Positions 27,196 through 37,500 of a stretch of 64,000 bases of DNA are shown here, piece after piece. Every line of letters begins with the position of its first letter. Positions within the stretch are counted from its first letter, which is position 1. A program made the translations under genes and the position numbers. Below the pieces are notes generated by a model. That model was not told the DNA's origin and searched no databases. It saw only the letters and a list, made by a program, of their open reading frames with translations. Where the stretch lies: assembly GCF_050337045.1 (NCBI RefSeq), contig NZ_JAKJSO010000012.1, forward strand, positions 1-64,000. The letters run 5' to 3'. The DNA comes from Photobacterium kagoshimensis (lineage in GTDB: Bacteria; Pseudomonadota; Gammaproteobacteria; Enterobacterales; Vibrionaceae).

Positions 27196-28503
27196 ATGAT
27201 TGGTGTAGAACTCTTTGTTGTTCTCGCGTTTATTTATTTAGGCGCACGTATCGGTGGTATTGGTATTGGTTTGGCAGGTGGCGCTGGTGTCATTGTGTTA
27301 TCGCTCTTTTTAGGCGTACCAACAAGTCAATCTTTTATCCCGGTAGATGTAATCCTTATCATCATGTCGGTCATTACCGCTATCGCCGCGATGCAAGTAG
27401 CAGGTGGTATGGACTGGCTAGTTGAAATAGCAGAAAACTTCCTTCGTAAAAACCCGAAACGCATCACTTTCTACGCGCCTATCGTGACATACCTAATGAC
27501 ACTGATGGCGGGTACTGGCCACACGGCTTTCTCAACCCTTCCTGTTATTGCAGAAGTAGCTAAAGAGCAAGGTGTTCGTCCTTCTCGCCCACTTTCTATT
27601 GCCGTTGTAGCGTCACAAATCGCTATCACAGCATCGCCTATCTCAGCAGCGGTTGTGTTTTTCTCAGGTATTCTTGAGCCTCTAGGCGTGGGTTACTTAA
27701 CCCTACTTGCGATTTGTATTCCAACCACGTTCCTAGCATGTATGGCTGGTGCGTTTGTGGCTAACTTCCTTGGCTGTGAACTAAAAGACGACCCTATCTA
27801 CCAAGAACGCCTTGAGAAAGGTCTGATTAAGCTGAAGGGTACTGAGAAACGCGAAATTTTGCCAACAGCAAAAACAGCGACTTACATCTTCCTAGCGGCT
27901 ATCGCCTTCGTAGTGTGCTACGCAGCCGCTATCTCAAGCTCTGTCGGCCTTATCGAAAACCCGGCACTGGGTCGTAACGAAGCGATCATGACAGTAATGC
28001 TGGCAGCAGCAGCGGCTATCGTGACATTCACAAAAATCGACGCATCAAAAATCGCAGCGGCACCAACGTTCCGTTCTGGTATGACAGCATGTGTGTGTGT
28101 TCTGGGTGTGGCATGGTTAGGTTCAACGTTCGTTAACTCTCACGTTGATGGCATCAAAGAAGTGGCAGGTTCACTACTGAGTGATTACCCATGGATGCTG
28201 GCTCTAGTATTGTTCCTAGCCTCTATGCTGCTTTACTCTCAAGGGGCAACAACAACAGCCCTCATGCCAGCAGCATTGGCTATCGGTGTCGCACCACTAA
28301 CGGCTATCGCATCGTTTGCAGCAGTAAGTGCGCTATTCGTACTGCCGACTTACCCAACGCTTCTAGCGGCGGTTGAGATGGATGACACAGGCTCTACCCG
28401 TATTGGTAACTTGGTCTTTAACCACCCGTTCTTTATTCCAGGTGTGGTAACCATTTCAACCTCGGTTGCACTAGGCTTCCTATTCGGCGGTATGATTCTG
28501 TAA
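27196..28503 (+). CDS. dcuA: Anaerobic C4-dicarboxylate transporter DcuA
   Basis: The 435-aa inner-membrane antiporter exchanges aspartate, fumarate or malate for succinate in fumarate respiration. Features of the Dcu family include the N-terminal ELFVVLAFIYLGARIGGIGIG, the block TYLMTLMAGTGHTAFSTLPV near 99-118 and SQGATTTALMPAALA near 351-365. About ten hydrophobic segments. Located after aspA, which makes the fumarate. Confidence 0.95.
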   Translation: MIGVELFVVLAFIYLGARIGGIGIGLAGGAGVIVLSLFLGVPTSQSFIPVDVILIIMSVITAIAAMQVAGGMDWLVEIAENFLRKNPKRITFYAPIVTYLMTLMAGTGHTAFSTLPVIAEVAKEQGVRPSRPLSIAVVASQIAITASPISAAVVFFSGILEPLGVGYLTLLAICIPTTFLACMAGAFVANFLGCELKDDPIYQERLEKGLIKLKGTEKREILPTAKTATYIFLAAIAFVVCYAAAISSSVGLIENPALGRNEAIMTVMLAAAAAIVTFTKIDASKIAAAPTFRSGMTACVCVLGVAWLGSTFVNSHVDGIKEVAGSLLSDYPWMLALVLFLASMLLYSQGATTTALMPAALAIGVAPLTAIASFAAVSALFVLPTYPTLLAAVEMDDTGSTRIGNLVFNHPFFIPGVVTISTSVALGFLFGGMIL

Positions 28504-28534
28504 TCGCTTAATAATATAAGTACTAAGACAGAAT

Positions 28535-28560
28535 AAGGTCACCTTCGGGTGGCCTTTTTT
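28535..28560 (+). terminator. Terminator after dcuA
   Basis: A 9-bp stem AAGGTCACC/GGTGGCCTT with a TTCG loop is followed by T residues. Confidence 0.88.
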
Positions 28561-28782
28561 ATGCCGTAAAGACAAATAGCATAAGAATAGGCCGTGCAGG
28601 TCAATCTGCTGAATCGCGACAACATACTCAACTTGGTTAGTATTTGCTTACTATCGTTTTGTGCATTATTTTATCGAGGGTGAATAATCAAAGAGAATGA
28701 AAAATAGTGTTACGTTTTTAATGCGTTAAGAAAGGAGTAAAGCAGGAGAGAAACGCGGTAAAATAAAGGTAATTATTGTCTC

Positions 28783-28837
28783 CGCCCCATCCTAGGGCGA
28801 AGACCCGAACACCAACGGATTCCCATCGTTCGTGTTC
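28783..28837. other. Paired hairpins upstream of the LysR gene
   Basis: Two adjacent hairpins occur in a 410-nt gene-free stretch: CGCCC/GGGCG at 28783-28799, and a ten-pair stem GAACAC-AACG/CGTT-GTGTTC with one C-C mismatch at 28807-28837. The arrangement suggests a structured RNA or an interspersed repeat. No known RNA family is recognised. Confidence 0.45.
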
Positions 28838-28973
28838 TACTCGAATAATTCACCAATCCCAGTGTCTTATTCGATATGTCTCAGTGTTTTGCTACAGATT
28901 CAGGTTGAAGACAGGACAACCTGAGCCCTTATAGTAGTCACAGCACGCCTAATGCGATAGAGGTAAAAGCGTG

Positions 28974-29891
28974 ATGCAGCGATGCAAAAATGGTATGAAG
29001 TTAGATGACCTACGCACCCTAATTGCGATTGCTCAGCATGGAAGTTTCAGAGCCGCAGCCAGTGCACTGGATATCCCCCCTGCGACCCTCAGTCGTCGAT
29101 TACAACGACTAGAAGATACCTTAGGTAGCCAACTGGTGATCCGTGACAGCCGTAATGTGTCACTGACCCCGCTTGGCCAAAATTATTTCGAACGCTGCCA
29201 GCCATTAATCGATGATTTAGAAGCGGCCACCAGCGAAATTCAAGACAGTAGCCAAAATACCCCACGCGGCGCGTTACGTATTTCAGCCCCTGTGGGTTTG
29301 CTTACCTATCAGCTGATGCCACTGTTTAATCAGTTCTTAGCCCAGTATCCTGAAGTCACGCTATCACTCAATCACTTATCGAATCAGCAACACGACTACA
29401 ACCCTGAACAATACGATGTGGTGTTTAGGGTTGGCCACCAACCTGACTCCAGTTTTGCCGCGGCAACCATCGGAGAGTCTCAACGAATATTGGTTGCTTC
29501 CCCCTGCTATTTAGCACAGCAAGGCATGCCTCACAATCCTGAAGAATTAGCCCTTCATGCTCGTCTTGCTAGTGTGCCAGAGTTTGAGTGGGCACTTACT
29601 TCAACTCAAGATAAGCAAACGGTATGGCTTAACTCCCCCGTACGAATGGCTATTGCGGATCTGAACAGTATTAAGCAAGCCGCCATTAATGGTTTAGGCA
29701 TCGCTTGTTTACCGAATTATGTGGTTGCCGACGCCATCAATACCCAGCAACTCACGACGATGATGCCCGACTGGTACTCACCACCACGCCCTATTTATAT
29801 GCTTTATCAGCGTCTAGGTTATGTCCCTTTGCACATTAGTCACTTCATTGATTTCATGCGAAATGCACTGGCTAAACCAGAGGCGTCATAG
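28974..29891 (+). CDS. LysR-family transcriptional regulator
   Basis: The protein of about 305 aa has an N-terminal winged HTH (LDDLRTLIAIAQHGSFRAAA, PPATLSRRLQRLEDTLG) and a C-terminal LysR effector-binding domain. It resembles the subgroup that regulates divergent or distant metabolic genes, with unknown ligand. The start could be GTG 28971, ATG 28974 or ATG 28995; the GAGGT at about 28960 favours one of the first two. No adjacent target is obvious. Confidence 0.88.
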   Translation: MQRCKNGMKLDDLRTLIAIAQHGSFRAAASALDIPPATLSRRLQRLEDTLGSQLVIRDSRNVSLTPLGQNYFERCQPLIDDLEAATSEIQDSSQNTPRGALRISAPVGLLTYQLMPLFNQFLAQYPEVTLSLNHLSNQQHDYNPEQYDVVFRVGHQPDSSFAAATIGESQRILVASPCYLAQQGMPHNPEELALHARLASVPEFEWALTSTQDKQTVWLNSPVRMAIADLNSIKQAAINGLGIACLPNYVVADAINTQQLTTMMPDWYSPPRPIYMLYQRLGYVPLHISHFIDFMRNALAKPEAS

Positions 29892-30048
29892 TCACTCTAC
29901 TGGCGAATTGGCTAGGTGGTTATAACGCCCAACGATAGCCGCCCCTTAGTCCATGTAGACTTGCTCTGATCTAACGCAGATCTTGAGTGTTAACAAATTG
30001 ATCTCAACATAAGGCAGTGATAGCGTAGATAAAAAGACAAATAATGAG

Positions 30049-30690
30049 ATGGATATGGAAGCCCAATACACGATTGTCATTGCAGATGATCACCCGCTGT
30101 TTCGCAATGCCTTATTTCAATCGGTACACATGGCCTTCAGTGGCGCTAACCTACTGGAAGCAGACTCGCTCGACTCACTGTTAACCCTACTCGATAAAGA
30201 AGAAGCGGAAGTCGATTTACTGCTGCTTGATTTAAAAATGCCAGGCGCCAATGGCATGTCAGGGCTGATTCAATTGCGTAACCAGCACCCTGAATTACCT
30301 ATCGTGGTCATTTCTGCCAGCGAAGAACACAGTGTCGTTAAACAAGTTCGTAATCACGGAGCCTTTGGTTTCATTCCTAAATCGAGTGATATGCGTGCTT
30401 TAGTGTCGGCACTTAGTCAAGTTTTAGCCGGTGACCCCTTTTACCCAGAAGGAATGAGTGAAGCCGATGATGAGACTCATCCAGAACTGGCCGAGAAAAT
30501 TGCGACCTTAACGCCTCAGCAATACAAAGTACTTTGCATGCTTTCGGATGGTTTGCTCAACAAGCAAATTGCCTATGATTTAAATGTATCTGAAGCGACA
30601 ATAAAGGCCCACATGACGGCTATTTTTCGCAAACTTGGTGTTAAAAACAGGACTCAGGCCGTTATCCTATTGCAGCAAATGGATTTATGA
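30049..30690 (+). CDS. crbR: NarL/LuxR-type response regulator (CrbR-like)
   Basis: The 213-aa regulator has a receiver domain (acidic pocket IADDHP, phospho-acceptor Asp in LLLLDLKMPG near 63, switch Ser in VISAS, Lys in IPKSS) and a LuxR-type HTH at 150-210 (LTPQQYKVLCMLSDGLLNKQ, SEATIKAHM). With the transporter-linked sensor kinase at 34506-37937 and the symporter between them, it fits the CrbS/CrbR acetate-switch system of V. cholerae, which activates acetyl-CoA synthetase. The symbol is tentative and based on context and architecture. Confidence 0.75.
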   Translation: MDMEAQYTIVIADDHPLFRNALFQSVHMAFSGANLLEADSLDSLLTLLDKEEAEVDLLLLDLKMPGANGMSGLIQLRNQHPELPIVVISASEEHSVVKQVRNHGAFGFIPKSSDMRALVSALSQVLAGDPFYPEGMSEADDETHPELAEKIATLTPQQYKVLCMLSDGLLNKQIAYDLNVSEATIKAHMTAIFRKLGVKNRTQAVILLQQMDL

Positions 30691-30962
30691 CAATAAGCAT
30701 TTGTGCATTCCTACAGCGGCATTCCTCACCTATACCGCTCTTAATTATCCCTTTATATTTAAAGGGATAGCGTATTAATAATATATATTGTTACCACCTC
30801 AACGAGCAACAAAAAATCACCATATTTTTTTGTAACAACTAAAACCGTAAAAAAGCGCAATAAATTCATAAATGTACATGTTGTTTTGCTATCCTTAGCA
30901 ATAAATAAAGATTAAACCCTCAAATTACACACAATTCCTCTCGCACATCTTTGGAGGTTAAT

Positions 30963-31595
30963 TTGCTTAGTGCCTTAGTTACTCAATTTGTTCTTATTTG
31001 GGCGGTAGTTGATCCTATCGGCTCCGTACCTGTCTACCTTGCTCAAACCAACCACCTCACCGCGCACCAACGTCGCTTAGTGGCCTTAAAAGCCGTAGGC
31101 ATCGCGACAGGTGTCTTACTCTTTTTTGTCATTGTCGGGCAGATCCTATTAGAGGCGATGCAAATCCCACTGCCAGCCTTTCAAGCGGCAGGTGGCTTAG
31201 TCTTGCTGCTCTTTGCGCTAACAATGATTTTTGGTGAAAGCAAAGTCGATCAAGAATGTAAGCTTAGCCAAGAAGAGGTCCCACACTCAGATCTAAGTAA
31301 TCTTGCCGTATACCCGCTAGCCATTCCTTCCATCGCCTCACCGGGCGCTATGATGGCGGTAGTCATGCTAACGGATAACAACCGCTATGCCATGGGAGAT
31401 CAAATCATCACAACCCTGGTCATGCTAGCCGTGTTAATCATTACGCTAATATTGCTACTGGGGGCCAATAAAATTCAAAAATACATCGGCAATGTCGGCG
31501 CTGCGATTATCAGCCGCGTAATGGGTTTAATACTTGCTGCCGTGGCGGTTAATAACCTGCTCATGGGGATCAAAGATTTCTACACCATGGCTTAG
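30963..31595 (+). CDS. MarC-family (UPF0056) membrane protein
   Basis: The 210-aa protein has six hydrophobic segments and the family pattern VDPIGSVPVYL near 17-27 and IPSIASPGAM near 118-127. Function of the family is unresolved despite its name. The TTG at 30963 follows GGAGG at a spacing of 5 nt, so I prefer it to the TTG at 30951, which lies at the edge of the same Shine-Dalgarno sequence. Confidence 0.85.
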   Translation: MLSALVTQFVLIWAVVDPIGSVPVYLAQTNHLTAHQRRLVALKAVGIATGVLLFFVIVGQILLEAMQIPLPAFQAAGGLVLLLFALTMIFGESKVDQECKLSQEEVPHSDLSNLAVYPLAIPSIASPGAMMAVVMLTDNNRYAMGDQIITTLVMLAVLIITLILLLGANKIQKYIGNVGAAIISRVMGLILAAVAVNNLLMGIKDFYTMA

Positions 31596-31649
31596 ACCTT
31601 AGGCTAACGCAACATTTGATCAACACTGTCAAATATTCATAAACCTCAC

Positions 31650-31675
31650 AAAATCGCCGCATTCGTGGCGATTTT
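31650..31675 (+). terminator. Terminator after the MarC-family gene
   Basis: A 9-bp stem AAAATCGCC/GGCGATTTT with an 8-nt loop; the following T tract is interrupted. Confidence 0.7.
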
Positions 31676-31798
31676 GTCGTTTCAGCCTCGACTAAAGTTG
31701 CACTGTGCCTTTCATTATTCATTGCTATTGTCGTTACGTAACATTTTATTAACGTTAAATTTGGCGTTTTTACTTCCGTAACGTGTAAGGAGATAACA

Positions 31799-32065
31799 AT
31801 GGCGTTTGAATCCAAGGAACATGCACAAGCCTACTGGCGAGAAAACCTCGCGACAATGGGATCGCTACTGGCCATCTGGTTTTTAGTCTCATACGGCGCA
31901 GGGATCTTATTTGTGGATGCCCTCAACAACATTCAAATCGGGGGCTTTAAGCTGGGGTTTTGGTTTTCACAGCAAGGGGCTATCTACACCTTTGTTGCCC
32001 TGATTTTTGTCTACGTGATGCGTATGAACGCACTGGATCGTAAGTTCAACGTACAGGAAGACTAA
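31799..32065 (+). CDS. Sodium:solute symporter small subunit (DUF4212)
   Basis: The 88-aa protein has two membrane segments (LLAIWFLVSYGAGILFV and YTFVALIFVYVMRM) and the typical start with YWRENL near residue 12. This small subunit is encoded directly before a large symporter subunit in many marine bacteria. An AAGGAG site precedes the start, and the large-subunit gene begins 11 nt after its stop. Confidence 0.88.
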   Translation: MAFESKEHAQAYWRENLATMGSLLAIWFLVSYGAGILFVDALNNIQIGGFKLGFWFSQQGAIYTFVALIFVYVMRMNALDRKFNVQED

Positions 32066-32076
32066 GGGGTTATTTC

Positions 32077-33780
32077 ATGGATATTCAAACTTGGACGTTT
32101 ATTTTAGTGGGTCTCACCTTCGCGGTTTACATCGGTATCGCGATATGGGCGCGCGCTGGATCAACCAGTGAATTCTATGTCGCTGGAGGCGGTGTTCACC
32201 CTGTTGCTAATGGTATGGCAACCGCAGCAGACTGGATGTCAGCCGCCTCCTTCATTTCAATGGCGGGTATTATCTCTTTTGTGGGTTACGACGGTGGTGT
32301 ATACCTGATGGGCTGGACGGGCGGCTACGTGTTGCTTGCCCTTTGCTTAGCGCCTTACCTGCGTAAATTTGGTCAGTTTACTGTGCCCGATTTCATTGGC
32401 GAGCGTTACTATTCCAAAACTGCACGTATGGTTGCCGTCTTCTGTGCCATTTTCGTTTCATTTACCTACGTAGCAGGTCAAATGCGAGGAGTCGGCGTCG
32501 TCTTCGCCCGTTTCCTCGAAGTTGATATCAATATGGGCATCATCATCGGGATGGGCATCGTATTTTTCTATGCCGTTTTAGGTGGCATGAAAGGCATTAC
32601 CTATACCCAAGTTGCCCAGTTCTGCGTGTTAATTTTTGCCTTCTTAGTACCCGCTATCTTCACCTCCATCATGATGACAGGTACACCAATTCCACAAATC
32701 GGCCTAGGTTCAACCCTCACAGGCTCTGAAACTTATGTACTCGATAAACTCGATGGCTTAACCACAGAGCTCGGCTTTACCGCCTATACCGATGGCTCGA
32801 AAAGCATGGTGGATGTATTCTTTATCTGTGCTGCGCTTATGGTCGGTACCGCAGGCTTGCCACACGTTATTATTCGTTTCTTCACTGTCCCACGTGTCAA
32901 AGATGCGCGTATTTCTGCTGGTTGGGCACTGTTGTTTATCTCTTTGCTGTACACCACTGCGCCATCTGTTGCTGCATTTGCTCGTGTAAATATGATCCAA
33001 ACAATCAATGGCCCTAACATGCAGGGTGTCGCAGCTGAACAAGCACCGAGCTGGGTGACAAACTGGGAAAAAACAGGCTTGGTCAAATGGGAAGATAAAA
33101 ATGGCGATGGCAAAATGTTCTACTCGGGCGATGAGCGCAACGAGATGGATATTAACCGCGACATTATCGTACTGGCGAGCCCTGAACTGGCAAAATTGCC
33201 TAACTGGGTGGTGGCTCTACTCGCAGCGGGTGGCTTAGCAGCCGCATTATCGACCGCAGCGGGCTTACTGCTGGTGATCTCCACTTCTATTTCGCACGAC
33301 TTACTGAAAAAAGGCTTTAAGCCAGACATGACCGACAAGCAAGAATTGATGGCGGCGCGTATTGGTGCAGCAGTTGCCATTGTGGGAGCGGGTTACTTAG
33401 GGATAAATCCACCAGGGTTTGTCGCTCAAGTGGTTGCCTTCTCATTTGGTTTAGCTGCGGCCTCGTTCTTCCCTGCCATTATTTTGGGTATCTTCTATAA
33501 GCAGATGAACAAAGAAGGGGCGATCGCTGGCATGCTAACAGGTATCACGTTCACAGCGTCATACATCATTTACTTTAAATTCATCAACCCAGCTGCAAGC
33601 ACGCCTGACAATTGGTTCTTTGGTATCAGTCCTGAAGGTATTGGCACATTAGGAATGTGCTTGAACTTTGTGGTATCGATTGTGGTCAACAAATTTACTG
33701 CAGAAGTACCAACCGAAGTACAAGAGATGGTGGAGTCGATTCGCTATCCGAAAGGCGCGGGTGCAGCACACGATCACTAA
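32077..33780 (+). CDS. Sodium:solute symporter large subunit (VC_2705 type)
   Basis: The 567-aa member of the SSS family has about 13 hydrophobic segments with the family's FYVAGGGVHPVANGMATAAD start and the block GGLAAALSTAAGLLLVIS near 387-404. With the DUF4212 subunit it likely forms an ActP-like carboxylate uptake system. Acetate or another short carboxylate is inferred from the neighbouring CrbR/CrbS-like genes. A hydrophilic insert near 330-365 (KWEDKNGDGKMFYSGDE) is typical of this subgroup. Confidence 0.88.
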   Translation: MDIQTWTFILVGLTFAVYIGIAIWARAGSTSEFYVAGGGVHPVANGMATAADWMSAASFISMAGIISFVGYDGGVYLMGWTGGYVLLALCLAPYLRKFGQFTVPDFIGERYYSKTARMVAVFCAIFVSFTYVAGQMRGVGVVFARFLEVDINMGIIIGMGIVFFYAVLGGMKGITYTQVAQFCVLIFAFLVPAIFTSIMMTGTPIPQIGLGSTLTGSETYVLDKLDGLTTELGFTAYTDGSKSMVDVFFICAALMVGTAGLPHVIIRFFTVPRVKDARISAGWALLFISLLYTTAPSVAAFARVNMIQTINGPNMQGVAAEQAPSWVTNWEKTGLVKWEDKNGDGKMFYSGDERNEMDINRDIIVLASPELAKLPNWVVALLAAGGLAAALSTAAGLLLVISTSISHDLLKKGFKPDMTDKQELMAARIGAAVAIVGAGYLGINPPGFVAQVVAFSFGLAAASFFPAIILGIFYKQMNKEGAIAGMLTGITFTASYIIYFKFINPAASTPDNWFFGISPEGIGTLGMCLNFVVSIVVNKFTAEVPTEVQEMVESIRYPKGAGAAHDH

Positions 33781-33810
33781 TAATTAGTGCAAACAATAGA
33801 TTAGCCAAAT

Positions 33811-33837
33811 AAAAACGGAGTATATGCTCCGTTTTTA
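33811..33837 (+). terminator. Terminator after the symporter operon
   Basis: A 10-bp perfect stem AAAAACGGAG/CTCCGTTTTT with a 6-nt loop ends in T residues. Confidence 0.9.
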
Positions 33838-33968
33838 TTATGTATTATTTTAACAACGAATCGTTTAGCGCTGTAAATATTCATACTTATTACATCTACA
33901 ACTCATATCATGCCTATTTAAAAAGACAGAATAAGCTATTTTGTGCCCAACAATACCCATAAAGGATG

Positions 33969-34184
33969 CTACTTGTTGCTATGAAGGAACTTTCTTTTGT
34001 AATCCGAGGCTTTACCAAATAAAACCGTCATCAATAAAGGCAGTAATAACAAAGGCAAAAACAGTATATTCTCTTCTTCCAACGTCATATATACGCATAA
34101 TATAGTGAACAAAAAGGTAAGCGACAGAATAAATCTATGCGCCCAAGGGTAATTAGAGGAGAAAATAGCATAGGAACGGAACAT
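33969..34184 (-). CDS. Small membrane protein, unknown
   Basis: A 71-aa frame encodes two hydrophobic segments (FILSLTFLFTILCVYM and ILFLPLLLLPLLMTVLF) separated by an acidic TLEEEN turn and followed by a basic tail. No family is recognised. The Shine-Dalgarno is weak (GAGAG). It follows a possible gene relic on the same strand. It could be genuine or chance. Confidence 0.4.
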   Translation of the reverse strand: MFRSYAIFSSNYPWAHRFILSLTFLFTILCVYMTLEEENILFLPLLLLPLLMTVLFGKASDYKRKFLHSNK

Positions 34185-34194
34185 TGGCTCTCAC

Positions 34195-34317
34195 TTACAA
34201 CATATCGTACTTATAAAGGGCTTTATTGAAGAAGTCATCAATAATATATAATGAGTTGTAATCATAGGCAGCATGATTTGCATCTGCTATTCCCTCAAGA
34301 TCACATTTTTGTTTTAA
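34195..34317 (-). pseudogene. Possible 3' gene fragment without a start
   Basis: The minus strand is open for about 40 codons and reads as a plausible protein end (DLEGIADANHAAYDYNSLY, then IIDDFFNKALYKYDML and a stop). It has no in-frame start, and a stop lies immediately upstream. It ends a few bases before the small membrane protein gene. No family is recognised. The remaining 34318-34505 shows nothing. Confidence 0.3.
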
Positions 34318-34505
34318 TTATCGCTATAGTAATAATTATATTAATACATTCTTGACTCTAAACCCATTCATTTATACACCCTGAGAATATGTCGCGTTAT
34401 TTATTTTAATCATGATTTTGTCTAACAAATTATATAAAGCGACCATCTCTTTGATATCTAAAATCATTCGTCACAAAAAAGCGTCCTTATGCCAAATGTT
34501 TATTA

Positions 34506-37500
34506 TTAAGATAAAACTGCACGCAACTTTAGGGGTTTAATCGGTTTACTAATAAAGCTAAAACCATGGCCTCTAATCATTTGCTGGGTCTCAGTGGTTC
34601 TATCTGCACTAATAATGGCGCCTTTAAAGGTTGGCCCCAAAAGCAAACGGCATTGTTGCAGCACCTGTAAACCCGTTTGCTCTTTTGCTAAATGGTAATC
34701 ACTCAGCACAAAGGCTGGTTGCCAATCATCCGTTAGATGCTGCATCGCATCCGTTAAACTTTCCGCTAACCGAACATCACAGCCCCAGCGACACAGTAAA
34801 GTTTCCATCCCCAACAGTATCTCTGGTTCATTATCAACACACAGTACTTTGATGCCATCAAAGGCCGGTTTCGGTATCACCACGCCTTGAGGTTTTACTT
34901 CCGCAGGCATTAACAGACCTCTTTTGGTGGTCAGCGCAAATACAGTTCCCTTGCCAACCCAAGATCGTAGCGACAATGGATGGTCTAACACTCGACCAAT
35001 ACCACGAGCAATGGCCAAACCCAACCCTAAACCATGCTCGACATCCCCGCGATCCAGCCGCGTGAATTCGTCAAAAATATTCACTTGCTTTGCTTCTGGA
35101 ATGCCAGGACCATCGTCCCAAACTTCAATTCGAAAATGTCCATTGGTACGCCGTCCACCAAGGGTCACTTTACCTTTGGGGTTATAGCGAAACGCATTGG
35201 TTAAGAAGTTTTGTAACGCGCGACGTAGCAATTTAGGGTCGGATTGAATCACAACTTGCGTGCTAATCACGGTGAAATGAATCCCTTGTTGTTTAGCCAA
35301 GGCACCAAACTCGGCTTGGAGAGTATTAAAGACATTGCTGAGCGGAAAGGCGTGAACATGAACTTGAAGTTTGCCTGCCTCTAACCGTGATACATCCAGT
35401 AAATCGCCAATAAGATCTTCTGCAGCACCCAGTGCACTTTCAATATGATGCGCAAGTTGGCGGCTCTCTTGGTCTTTAGTCACTTCACTTAGCGATGATG
35501 AAAACAGTCGTGCCGCATTGAGTGGTTGCATCAAATCATGACTAACTGCCGCTAAAAAGCGCCCTTTCGAGTGAGACTGCAGTTCTGCTTGCTGCGTTGC
35601 CGTCACCAGTTTTCGATTTAATAGTTCCAGCTCTTGGGTGCGCTGCTGCACTCGCGCTTCAAGGTTTTCATTGGCCTCTTTTAACGCTTGCTCTGCTTGG
35701 CGAAATGCAGTGATATCGGAAAAACTCATCACAAATCCCCCGCCTGGCATAGGGTTACCTTGCACTTCAATAACTTGACCATCACTGCGAATACGAGATG
35801 AAGTATGCGCTGTACCACGCTTCAAATGTTCGACCCGTTTCGCAACATGCTCTTCGGGATCACCCGAACCACACAAACCTTGTTGAGCATTATGGCGAAT
35901 CACATCCGCAATCGGCCGACCCACTTGAATCAACCCCGTGGGGAAGGTAAACAATTCTAAATAGCGCTGATTCCAAGCAACCAGCCTGAGTTGCTTATCC
36001 ACCACGGCAATACCTTGGTTAATATGCTCAATCGCCCCTTGTAATAAACCACGGCTGAAATCGAACAGCTCAGACGCTTCATCAACTATGGTCGCGACTT
36101 CTTCAAGCTGCATGTTTCTACCCTTCAGGGCGGAAGTAAGCACTAACCTTGCAGAAGACGCACCAAACACCCCTGCTAATACACGCTCGGTATGACGGAT
36201 CAATGCGGCACTGGCTTGCTGATCTGAAATTAAACGGCCTCGATGTTGCTCGGTAAATTGGCGAAACGCTTTTCGGGCTCGCTTACGCCCAACAAACCGT
36301 GCTGCTAGCATTTCAAGTTCACCGACGGTTACCCGACTCTGGTACAAACTTACATCTTCAGTTTCAGGCAAAGGTGCACCAACAAATGTGGCCGCTTGCA
36401 GTCGCTCCGTCAGTGATGAACGGGTGAAAACAGATACCACAACATACAAACTCACATTAACCAGCAAGCTAAGTAACATCCCCCAATCAACCGAAGTAAG
36501 TACTTCCAATACCGGAATAGATGGCGGTGTTAATAGCCATAACAACACATTGGTTTCAGCACTTCCTGCTAACATACCGGTTTGGGTCATCATGGTGATC
36601 GCCCAGACGGTGATACCACCAATTAACCCCGCATATACCCCGTTACGATTACCTTCTCGCCAATAAATACCGCCGAGTAATGCTGGTGAAAACTGGGCTA
36701 TCGCCGCAAAAGATAAGAGTCCAATAGCCGACAAGGAAGGAATATTATCGAGTACTTGATAAAAGCCCCACGCCGCCAATAACAACACCAAAATAAGGGC
36801 ACGGCGAATATTGAGTAATAAACCAGAAAATGCAGAGAACTTGCGATCAGAAATACGCAAGCGACGCAGTAATAGAGGCAAAACCAGATCATTAGAAGCC
36901 ATGATGGCTAACGCAATTGTCGACACAATAACCATGCCGCTAGCTGCAGAGGTCCCACCTAAGAAGGCCAGTAGCGCAATACTGTCGGCGCCCTGTAATA
37001 AGGGGAGATTAATGACATAGGTATCGGCAGACACTTGTGGGATCAATGCCTCCCCCGCTAACGCAAGCGGCAGCACAAAAATACCCATCAGCACTAAATA
37101 ACCAGGAAATATCCAGCGCGCTTTATGTAAGTCTTGCGCCCGATTATTTTCAACCACGATAGTGTGAAATTGACGAGGCAAACAAATAATTGCCGCCATG
37201 GTAAATAAAGTATGGATGAGAAAGCTGCCAATATTCAACGAACTATGAGCAAGATGTTGTTGCGCTTTTGTTGACCAGTCAGGCTGTTCCAGTAGTAACC
37301 AAATAGAAAAACCGCCGACAATTAAAAATGCACCAAGCTTAATAATCGATTCAAACGCCACTGCCATCATCATGCCGCGATGATGCTCGGTAGTATCAAT
37401 ATGACGGGTGCCGAATAACACAGTGAACACTGCCATACACAAGGTAACCACCAAAGCGGTATCAAAAACACTCCCCGTATTGGATTGCCTTCCTAAATCA

